Source: Nyssa sinensis
Taxonomy: Eukaryota > Streptophyta > Magnoliopsida > Cornales > Nyssaceae
Assembly: GCA_008638375.1 (NCBI GenBank)
Contig: CM018048.1
Coordinates: 56,266,347 to 56,330,346 of the forward strand
Direction of reading: 5' to 3'
DNA length: 64,000 nt
A program made the position numbers and the translations under genes. This document shows, in pieces, positions 1-10,800 of this stretch. Within the stretch, counting starts at the first letter, position 1. Each line of letters opens with the position of its first letter. Under the pieces are notes generated by a model. That model was not told the origin of the DNA. It did no database searches and saw only the letters and a program-made list of their open reading frames with translations.

Positions 1-563
1 TGGCCGAGACTGGCTAGGCTGAGGGAGCCGAGAGGTTCTGCCAAGGTTGACGAGAGGCTGGGCTGAGGGAGCAGAGAGGTTCTGCTGAGGGTGACGAGAG
101 GCTGGGCCGAGAGGTACTAAAGGAGCCGAGAGAGACGAGAGGCACCAAGAAGGGGAGGACCGAGAAATAGAAGTTATGGTTTAAGAAACCCGCTCTGATA
201 CTATGAAGAAATCACCAACTCATCTAAAAGCTTAAGCTTTTAGAAAGGGTGTAACTTTATTATTATATTCTCTAACACGTCTCCTCACGTGTGGCCACTT
301 TGAACCTACATGTGTCAATTCATATTTTTAGAGTGATAGTGAGATTTGAACTCAGGGTCTTTTTGCCTGCTCTGGTACCATGTCGAAAGTATTTTAGAGA
401 ATGAAAAAGATATATTATTCTCTCTAGGAGGTCAATATTTATAATCACAGCTTACAAGTAAATAAAGAAATTATCCTAAATTAATTCTTATAATTAATCA
501 ATCAATCTAATGCTTAAATTAAGCTACAAATTAAGTCAATATTTACAATCAATATTTACAACA
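1..563 (-). mobile_element. Ty1/copia-TRIM composite LTR and leader, runs off left edge
   Basis: Read on the minus strand this is an LTR (563-381), a primer-binding site complementary to initiator-Met tRNA (380-369, TGGTACCAGAGC), a short spacer containing a purine-rich tract, a second short LTR-like piece (277-204, starts TGTTAGAG, ends TTCTTCA), a second primer-binding site (203-192, TAGTATCAGAGC), and a leader with repeated GAGAGG-type words that runs off the window. The outer LTR and the GAGAGG leader match a second copy at 47880-48254, so they are one family. The interposed short LTR with its own primer site looks like a TRIM or another copia unit joined in. Non-coding here; the body, if any, lies outside the window. 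Confidence 0.65.
381..563 (-). repeat. Copia LTR, family A copy 1
   Basis: On the minus strand it ends in ...TTCGACA directly before a tRNA-Met primer-binding site. It aligns over most of its length with 48030-48254, including the shared words TTAGAGAATGAAAAA, AGGAGGTCAATATTTATA and ATGCTTAAATTAAGCTACA as read on the plus strand. The 5' boundary near 563 is approximate. Confidence 0.65.
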
Positions 564-939
564 TTGAGCATCACGCTATTAAATAATTTTAAATAAGAGA
601 GAGAAAAAAAAAAGATAAGGAAAAGAAAAAAATACAAAATAAAAAATAAAAACACACAAGTCATTTTAATAGTGTCAACCACATTGGTATTGTGGGTTTG
701 TTCATAATAGTTTCGTGTTTTTATGATCCTGTGTGTTGGGTGCTATGTTTAATAGTAACTCAAGATACAAGGTTCCAACTCAAGGTTAGCTCTAAAATTT
801 TAACAGTTAAAAAGGTACTTTGGGCAATTGACAAGAATCCTAGAAAATTCCAAGGTATTCTTGTTTGAATATTCCAAGGATGGTTGATTCTGGGATGATA
901 AGAATAAAATTAAAAGGTTTCCATCAGAATACCCTAGTA
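564..939. other. Unassigned AT-rich flank
   Basis: About 380 bases of A-rich, low-complexity sequence with no frame of note. The right part leads into the LINE below; its 5' junction is not sharp. Confidence 0.4.
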
Positions 940-2467
940 TATGGTCTTTGGGTGAATATGGGAAAGAGTGAGGCGATTCAAATGGGTGAGATTCATGAGG
1001 TGTCAAATTTGGCACTGGTCCTGGGCTGTGGTGGACTTTTCTCCAAGTATTTGGGTCTTCCATTGGGTTCATCCTACAAGGTGAAAGCTCTTTGGAATAG
1101 TTTTAATGATGATTAGCAGGTTAAAAATGCTAGTATTTGTCGAAGGGGTAGACTTTTAGAGAAGATTAGTAGGTTGAAAGTGCCAGTATTTGTCAAAAGG
1201 GGTAGACTTACTCTCACCAAAAGAATGCTGGCAAGCCTCCAACATATTTTATCTTCTTACTATTCTTTGCTTCGATGGAGAAACAGCTTGAAAAACTTTA
1301 AAGGGGTTTCTTGGAAGGGGAATTGGGGATGAGAGGCAAATTCATTTGGCTAGCTGGGATAGGGTTCGTAAGCTATTGAATATGGGGGTTTGGGATTAAA
1401 GTTGAGGGTTTTTAATCAAGCGTTGTTAGGAAATGGCTGTGAAAGTTTTCTAGGGAGAGGAAGATGAGGAAAAGATTGATTCAGAGCAAGTATTGGTGTG
1501 TTTGGGGAGGTAGACTTCAAGTGAGGTAGAGTGTTCTTATGGAGCTAGTATTTGGAATAGTATTAGGACGTGGTGGCTGGTGTTCGCTGTGCATGTTAAG
1601 TATATGGGGGGGATAAAGCAGAGGATTAGGTTTTGGCATGATCGGTGGTGTGGGGCTAATATCTGAAAGGCTTGATTTCCAGACCTACTTCGGATTTTAG
1701 GGAGACGAGATGCATCGCTTTCAACCTGGTTTTCTATTTCAGCAATGGGTATTATTTGAGAACCTTCATTTCAAAGGAATTTCCATGATTGAGAGGTAGA
1801 TTTAGTGACAATTCCGATGAGTTTATTCAATAGTTGTCAACTTAAGTTGGATGAGGAGGATTCTATTAGGTGGAAGTATACTACCGGTGGTATCTTTAGT
1901 GTTCATTCTTACTATGAGATTCTCTTTGGTAGGAGAGATGTCAGGTACCATTAAAAGTGGTATTTTTTGGGTGGTTTACGGTATTTGAAGCTGTTCCTAT
2001 AGTTGATAATTTGAAGAGAGGGTTTTTTGCGTTTGGTTAATAGGTGCTGTATACTTGTATGTACAACTATCAGGAGGTAGTCAATCATTTGTTCTTGCAC
2101 TGTCCAGTGGCTAGAGACTTGTAACTTGTGGGTTATGCCGGACATTGTAATGGATCTCTTGTGGTGCATCGGGAAGGAATGGAATTGAATAATATTTTTA
2201 AGAGAAGAGATGTCAATCAGTGAGTTAAGAGTGGTTCTTGAATTCTTTATACTTTGGGATTGTACAGAGTTATACTAAATAGGTAGATTCTTTAGTGGCA
2301 TTTATGAATGATAAAGGTTTTTGTAATGAAGTCTTTTGTGTGTTAGTTGTTGGTTTGGTCATTTTCTTTGATCTCTTTTGCACATCCTTCATGTCGATGG
2401 AAGCGCACCCTTTCTGGAAATCTTCCGACTGAATTATTTTACTTATCAAAAGAAGAAAAAAAATATT
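940..2467 (+). mobile_element. 5'-truncated L1-type LINE, 3' part
   Basis: Decayed 3' part of an L1-type LINE ORF2. The recognisable stretch around 955-1100 reads MGKSEAIQMGEI and then KYLGLPLG, the block that follows the RT active site in plant L1 elements. Downstream fragments carry the usual post-RT block and a remnant of the zf-RVT cysteine region near 2040-2110. It ends in TTACTTATCAAAAGAAGAAAAAAAAT, the plant L1 tail signature. Many stops and frameshifts, so it cannot be coding. It lies downstream of the host gene's stop codon, in antisense. Confidence 0.7.
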
Positions 2468-3044
2468 GTAATACGGCTAGGCCTATTTCGCTTTTATCTT
2501 TTGGTATGCAGTACATGCCTTTTAAAGAATTTTTAGAGAAAAAAATTAGCCCCTAAATCAAGCATCTCCAAATTGTTCTACTCATTTCATTCGCAATAGT
2601 ATCACTATGAGTGGAAGCTTCCCACGACTTTAAGCCTCCAGGCAGAGTTTCTTGGAAAACAGTAGTTCAACACACAACTTTGACACACTCCTTTTTGGCC
2701 AATGTAATAGAATCTCTCTTTACTAAAAGCACGGTCTCAAGGCAACTCTGTCTTACCAGAATCAATTTTGATCAGTTATTATACATTATTTAAAACAAAA
2801 ACGAGGGAGAATCCAAACCATTATATAAATACATAAGCTTGGAAAAGCATCTGCTCGGAATTGCAACCAAAACATGATTATGAAACAAAACTAATAAACT
2901 AGTATCACCGCGATTCAGGAGACTGATGCTCACATAACACAACATTGCAGGTCAAGAGATTCATGCAATGCAATATTATTAAATTGGATCTCACCTCATC
3001 TGAAGCAAAATGCATATTGGAATAGATTATCTCAAATTGGAGAT
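2468..3044. other. 3' flank and likely 3' UTR of the TTC27-type gene
   Basis: Sequence downstream of the stop codon at 3045 on the minus strand. It should hold the 3' UTR and polyadenylation site. AATAATA-like words occur near 2976-2985 but none is convincing enough to call. No other gene seen. Confidence 0.4.
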
Positions 3045-3143
3045 TTAAACAGCATGCACTGAACTGACTTGCAATTTCATTTGCACCTCCTCAAGACAAG
3101 CCTGAAGATCCCTAAATTCTTCAGTGTCTGAAAAGCTCCCAGC
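3045..3143 (-). CDS. TTC27: TTC27-type gene, exon 20 (terminal)
   Basis: 99 nt including TAA at 3047-3045, acceptor GAATTTCAG. Reads [20 protein letters not shown] and ends SSVHAV. The [12 protein letters not shown] block is typical of the family's C-terminus. Confidence 0.9.
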   Translation of the reverse strand, partial: AGSFSDTEEFRDLQACLEEVQMKLQVSSVHAV

Positions 3144-4798
3144 CTGAAATTCCAGAAATGAACCTCATTTGTATCTCTGTGCAAAAAATGTTTAAAGAAT
3201 AACAGAAAATATCTGAAATTATTAATATCACAAGAAAAGGTACATTACATATCTGCTAAGACTTTCCCTCACAAGTAAAATAAATGCAAAATACACTGTT
3301 CTAAGTCATTACATCTTAAAAAGCTATAGATCAGTGTCTTGCCTGTTTAATTGTGTTCCTCAGGTGCATCTCAGCTGCACTGAGTTCTCGACGACTACCA
3401 CTACAGGAAGAAAGTTCCACATACACCTTACAGAGTTCCAATGAAGCATGTGCAAACTTCTTAAACCGGTCTCTATCTTTCCATAAATCAGATCCCTGAT
3501 AGATATACATATATATATATATAGAGAGAGAGAGAAAGAGAGAGCTTAACCACTGTGTTGGAGAAAACAATTACTGTAATAGCTGACTTGAAATCTTATT
3601 AAAAGATAGCATATCAGAGAAAAAGTAAAAGAATGAGATAGCAGCCAGAACCACGGGAATCAAGCCAAAGAAAAGTAGTTCTTAAGCTGCTACGTAACCA
3701 AAAAATGGCAATTGAAGCTTTTCTTTTCTTTTGTGTGTGTGTTGGGGAAAGAGGAGGTTGACCATATGAAGCATATTAAAATGTTACAAGCAGAAATTGT
3801 ACAAGCTTGGCAAATCTGAAAAATCCACTGCAGATATGACATAAAATCAAGCCAATACAATTTTAGTGAAAACGCATTACATGCATGCAGATTCCTAACA
3901 ATATAATGTATGGAAATAAAGAAGCCACCTTTTTAAGATATAACCAATAATATATTCAATAAGATCTTAAATGATATGTTAGGTTCCTTTCCCTTTCATA
4001 GTATGGCTTAGTACGAAAACAAAGTTAACATTATATCATTTGTTTTCATGAAGGTCATAAACATGAAAAATGTAAGAAAACAAAGTCAACATTATATACT
4101 CATTTCATGAAGGTCATAACCACAGAAAAAATGTAAGAAATTAAATCAACAGCTGAAAGAGCCCATAAAATGTGCAACAATCGTAGAAAATTGTGACAGC
4201 GTGATATAATATATTATCACATTGATGGTGATACCTGGTACGATCTAACTTGCTTTAAAAGGGCCTCAGAGCACATAGTGAGATCTCCTTTGAGTTTGTG
4301 CCACCTTGCATATAAGCCCCATATCTCTGCTCCTCCGCCACTTCGAACAATCTAAATCGAGAAAGAAATGCTAAATGTGAAAATTTGGCAGATAATATAT
4401 AATCCAACCTTGTCCTCTTTGTGTGACATATAAAACATATTTATCACCCAACCATTGGACATAGCCAGTCCTCACCCTGATCATCCCCAACAACAAAATA
4501 TCAGTGCAAGCATCAAAACCATTGTTACGGGCTTTCTTTTTTTAGCCAGAATTTCTGTACATGCTATCACTAGTATGATCTTAGCACAAAAACACCCCAA
4601 TGAGCACTCCAAAGTGTAGTCAGTTTTACTGTCTGTACACAATGACAACAAAGAAGAATATAAAAAAGGTGTTCTTCAAAATGCACTAATTGCTAAGCTG
4701 CTACCACTAATTTCTACCGTTTTCCATGTACAAACTTTTCCGACACCAAGAGGTATATGTTCATAAACACATGTATTAGCCCTCATGCATGCATGCGT

Positions 4799-4861
<63 letters not shown>

Positions 4862-7800
4862 TAAAGAGGCAAGAATATTAGAGCAACGAGGGAGGGAAAA
4901 AGAAACTATCAAAAAAGAAGAAAACCAAATCATGAAAGAATTTGGATACCTGCCGTAAGATATTCCCAAGTAACTCCACCAAGTGATCAGTTTCCCGTGC
5001 TTTAGCCAACCCAACTTCTGAATCTCTTGGCTCATTGGCACAATTGGCATCAGAATCAGCAAGATCAATTTGATTGGTATTATTGTGATCGTTGATGGCC
5101 AGATGAGATTGAGGCCTAGTTAGTGTCTGCCCTTCAATCTCCAGCATCATCCTCTCTAAGAACTCAGCATCAATTCTTTTATTGCTAGTCATATCCAATA
5201 CCTTCTGTATAGCTTCTAGTGCCTGAAATAAAACCATCAAGTAGAATGGTGCATAAAACATCCTCATAATGAAGATGATCTTTTTTTTTTTTTTTGTGTA
5301 TGCATTTTGGGGGGGAGGGGGGGGGGGGGGAGATTAGTACTGTTGGAGACTTTGATTAGTACTGTTGGAGACTTTGAATATCATTTGAGCTTAGGGGCAG
5401 AGCTACAGTGGGGGCTTTGAATATCATTGATCTCAGGGGCAGAGCTACAGTGCGGGCACCTGCCCCCACCGAAATTTTTGGAAAATTTTGGTTTAGTTCG
5501 ATATTTTAGAAGTTCCCAAAAAATTTTAAATTTGCCCCCAGTAAAAAAAATTTAACTTGCCCCCAATGAGTTTCTCTTACGAATTTTCTAATTAGTTATA
5601 TTTAGGGATAGACATTGGGAAAAATAAAGAATTAGATGATTAAATAATTAATCTACACTATTTCTATTAGTTTAAGCCTTTTGAAGAATTAGTGGTTTTC
5701 ATACCCAAACTTACCCCATAAGAAAAGAGAACTTCCTTTGTGTGCCAATCAACCCTCTCACTCTCGTACTTTTTTTTCCATAATGAGTCACCATAAACTA
5801 TTCCTTTCCACCCCATAGGTCCATAACCATTTCCCCATCAAGGCTTGATTAAAGTTTCTTAAGTATAATATTACATCAAAAAAAGAAGCCACATTCTCTT
5901 TCATTATGTAGGGAACAGAATCTTAAGTGCCTTTCTTCTCTAGTGCCTTTCTTATTTTGGTGTATATGGAAGGAACGGAATAATAGATTTTTTGAAGGCA
6001 CAAAGGAAGCTAGTTTTTGTTTCAAAACTAAATTTTTGCATAGTCTCTTTTTTTGGGCTGTTAAAGACTCTCCGTCAGATATTCGAAGTGTTGTAGATTT
6101 TTTGGGGTCCTTAAGGTTTTAGTCTCATAAGCCATCCCTCGTTCTCATGGGTTCATCTCCCTCGGGCGCTTTTTATATATCATTACTAATCGAAAAAAAA
6201 AAGGGACTTACATGAAACAATGTTGGGAATTGAGGTTCCTAATGGTCCTAATCCCTAACAAACGAGGCCTAGGAGTTTGGGCTAAGTGACTGAGCTCTCA
6301 GGTCTATGCATGGATTTAAATCACGGTCATGGGATATAATGCAGCCGCGATGTAATAGTATCCGGAGTATCCGATCATCTGTGACTAGAATCGAAAACTG
6401 TAATCGTTAATTTTTTTCAAACACTAGCAAATCTCTTAAAAATCACTGATACACATATCTTAATTACAATTTATCACATTTTAATATTTTTTAATGTTAT
6501 TTTTCAATTTTTTAACATCTAAAAAATTATTTTTCTTTTAAATAACACCTAAGAAGATATTTTATTACTTTATATGAATTTTTTAAAGTTAAATTAATAA
6601 GAAGTATCATTTAATTTGAATAACATTACAACAAGTAATATAAATAATAACAAAAATTTATTATAAACATGAAAATCAATTTAGTGTAATTAGTTATGGA
6701 ATAAAAAAAATTAAAATTTTTAAGGCTAAAAGACCTTTTCAAGGTCGTATTGGCCGGAATATTTTGGTAACCCTTTTCAATTTTTTTTAAGTATCTCTTA
6801 TATTCTGCAAAAAAAAATAAAATTAAAAATTTGAAACAAAAAACCTTACAACAACCGTAACGGCCCGCAATGGGCGTAACAGCCGATACGTAACGGTATT
6901 GACCAATACAGTTGTGAATTTTGGTCACACCGATATATCGGCCTGTAATAGTATCGGAATGTGAAAAAATCAATACGTAACGACCGTTATTTAAAACCAT
7001 GGGTCTATGATTTTTTCCCCATGTGGGAATCCAATTTGGAACCTCGTGAATGAAAACTTTATAGAGTTTGAGAAGGCTATATTTCGTTGGGTGGTACAAT
7101 CGTCTCATAAGCATTCCCATCCATTTCTCTCCTTATTTAGCGTTCTTGCTGCAGTGGCTAATAAAACTGTTCAAAGAAACTCTTTGTTCTTAGGGACCAT
7201 CTGGCTATGTACAATTGTAGTGTCATTCAAAGGCCAGTGGCCATAGTATTAGACAAAAGGGATAATTACACTTACCCTAAGAAGCAAGGATACGGACACG
7301 GGACACGGATACAACACGACACGGACACGCGGACACGTTATTTTCCAAAAAAGTAGGACATGGATACGTTAGGGACACGTTGAATATATATAAATTTTTT
7401 ATATTTTTTATATAACCAAATAATAAAAACCTAATGTTATTTCAATTAAACTTAGCATAAAAATACCCAAATTTAAAAAATATTATTAAGATATTAAAAT
7501 AACAAAGTCATTAAATAAAAATTAAAGAACTTCTTCATTTAATCATCAACATCCATGATTCAAGTGTCCGGACACGTGTCCAGGAAGTGTCCGAGAGTGT
7601 CGGTGTCCAACACGGACAAGTGAGCCAAAATAGAGTATCCGTGCTTCTTAGCACTTACCTCTCCTTGGATTTCTGACAATTCTAGACAGTCCCCCTATAG
7701 TTTATAAAATAACATTGTCCCCTCCCCCCTGTCAGTCTTGTCGGGTAAATGGTGGTGATGGAAAAGGCAATATTACTAAACTACCCATATAATTAAATAT

Positions 7801-10800
7801 CAATATCTTTCTTAAAAAATGTCAAATATATCCCTTTTCAATTTATACCCTACTTGCTCCACGAACATGGCTGGAACTCTCCGGACCAACACTTGAGATC
7901 TTGATAAAAAAAACTCATCCTATGGCGTAGAGGATAGGAATTTTAGGGGTTGATCCTTGTGGAAACGGTTGTGGCGGGAGAAATCAATGATAGAATGGTG
8001 GTTCAGGGCCTTCAGGCAGTAAAGAAGATGAAAATAATGAAGGAAAAAGGAAGCAGAAGTTCGCTTGAGTCAACGTTTTGCCTTCAATCAGGTTTCATTT
8101 TGAAAATTGTGGTGTTAATTTGCAGGATAGAGGTTACGTTGCCCTCATTTGGTTCAATTAAAAGGTATCTTTGGGTTTTACAATCCCTATTGATTTGTTT
8201 AAAAGACTTTCTGGAGTTGTTTGGGTGTTGAGAAAATTTGATTTTGTTGATTCTTTTTTTGGATTCTTTGTTAATTTTTTCCAAATTCTTTGGGATTTAA
8301 TTGAAATTCTTTTTTTTTTTGATAAGTAAGACTTGTATATCATATAAATGAGCCCAAGAAGGGCTACAAGGGCAAAAAAACCCAAAAGGTTACATATGGT
8401 TAAGAAATCCCAAAAAATTTACAAAAGAAGAGACATTTACAGGAAAAGCCTCTTTGGCCCAAAAAAATAGTAAATGCAAAAAACCATCCTTAAAGAAAGG
8501 AATAGAGAGCTCCCGATCTTCAAAGACTCTATTGTTCCTTTCAGTCCAAATGCACCACATGAGGCAAATTGGGGCCAGTTTCTAAATCCTCTTTATCTCA
8601 ACTGGCAGCCTGCACCCTTCCCAGGCCAACAAAAGGTTTTTGACTGAGCCCGGCATGACCCAAGAAAAGCCAAACAAATTTAAAACAAGGTTCCAGCAGC
8701 TCCAAGAATCATGACAGTGGATGAGAACGTGATCCATACTCTCCTCATTATTCTTGCAAAAGTAGCATTTGCTCACCAAAAGAAAGCCCCTTCTCTTTAA
8801 GTTTTCCGTGGTTAAGATGGCCTTCCAAGAGGCTTCCCAGGCGAAAAAGGAAGCTTTTGGGGGGTCTTTTGAGTCTAACTGAAAAGGACTTCTTATCCGG
8901 CCTCCAAATTCTCCTATCCTCCCTACCCTCCATGACCCTAAAATTGTCGAGGAGACAAAGGAAAGCGCCCACCTCTTCAAGCTTCCAATCAAAAAGATCT
9001 CTCCCGAAACGGGGGGTCCATATAATCTCATTCCCTACTCTTTCCATACATTCATTCACCCAGGCCTCCTTGTTGTAAGCTAGACTATAAAGCATAGGAA
9101 ATTTCACCCTTAGAGACTCGACATCAGCCCAGACATCATCCCAGAACTTTACCCGCTCGCCATTCCCAACATCAAAGGTACATCTATCCTTGAAGATCCG
9201 CCAGATACCTCTAATGCTGCCCCAAAGCCCACATCCCCTCGGGCCTTTAGCATTGCCCGAGCACCAATCCCCAACATCACACCCATACTTAGAAACAATG
9301 ATTTCTTTCCAAAGCTCTCTATCACAATCGCCAAATTTCCATAACCATTTTCTAAGAAGGGCTGTGTTAAAAAGACACAAGTCCTTCACCCCTAACCCCC
9401 CAACAGACTCTTCCTTCTTGATTTTATCCCAAGCAACTAAATGAATCTTCCTGCAATCACTGTTATGGCCCCAAAGGAAATCTCTTTGAATCTTTTCCAA
9501 TCTGCTGCTGACTGTCTTAGGCATAGAGAAGGGGGACATGAAGTAGGTAGGGAGATTTGACAGGGTACTCTTTAGAAGAGTGAGCCTGCCTCCCTTCGAG
9601 AGGAGTTGACCTTTCCATTCTGAAAGCTTACTATAGAACCTTTCAACCACCGGATCTCAAACCCCAACAGATCTCGAAGGAGCGCCCAACGGAAGACCCA
9701 AATAAACCAAAGGAAGGTAGTCCACTCTGCAACCCAGAGTACTAGCTAAGACGTCCATCTCCTGGATCTGGCCTATCGGGGTGATGCTGCTTTTGGCTAG
9801 ATTAATCCTCAGCCCTGACACAGCTTCAAAACACATTAGAATACATCTGATAAAGCATAGCTGGCGCACCAAAGGGTCACAAAAAATAATGGCGTCGTTA
9901 GCAAACAACAAATGAGAAATAGCGACACCTCCAACCCCTCTGCCCCCCACATGAAAACTTTTGATGAGGCCCACATCCACAGCCCGACTCATGAAATAAC
10001 TCAGGGCCTCCATAGCAATCACGAAGAGGAAAGGGGAAAGAGGATCCCCTTGTCTCAAACCTCGGGAGGAACGGAAAAAACCTGCCTGGAGAGCCGTTAA
10101 CAAGGACCGAAAATGAGACTGTGGATGTACACACCTGAATCCACTTCCGCCATTTACCCCCAAAACCCATCTTGGCCAACATTCTCAACAAGAAATCCCA
10201 ACCAACATGGTCGAAAGCCTTCTCCATATCCAACTTGCACACAAGCCCATTCCTTTTTTGTTTCATCCTAGAATCAATGCACTCATTTGCTAAAAGGGCC
10301 GCATCCAGAATTTGCCGGCCTTCTACAAAAGCATTTTGGGTTGGAGAGATAATGCTACCCATAATCTTTTTCATTCTTAAGGATAGAACCTTTGCAATCA
10401 ACTTGTAGACACTGCTAACTAGACTTATCAGACGAAAGTCCTTTATGCAATTGGCTCCATCCTTCTTAGGAATGAGGGCAATAAAAGAAGCGTTGAGGCT
10501 ACGCTCAAAGCCCCCCTCCCTATGAAGACTCCCAAAAACCGCCATCACATCCAATTTCAACACATCCCAACATTTTTTCAAGAAGGCCATAGTGAAACTA
10601 TCGGGACCTGGGGCTTTATCCCCATTGCACGCCGCTAGAGCTTTCTCCACTTCCTCTTCCGAGAAGGGGGCCTCCAAATTGGAAGCTTCCTCACCGTTCA
10701 ACCGTTTCAAAAGCATATCATCCACCCCAGGTCTCCAGCTACACGGCTCTGTGTAAAGATTAGAGAAGAAGTCGACAATGCCCTTTCTGATAGGCTCCTC

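Noticed and set aside
4676..5068. 130-codon minus frame with Ser-Leu and His-Thr runs
   Set aside because: Translation of the (GA)n and (GT)n microsatellites in intron 17; it overlaps exon 17 in a wrong frame.
8857..10408. Plus-strand open frames such as 9190-9444, 9912-10100 and 10172-10408
   Set aside because: They lie opposite the LINE ORF2 remnant and follow its reverse-complement codons; no independent motif.
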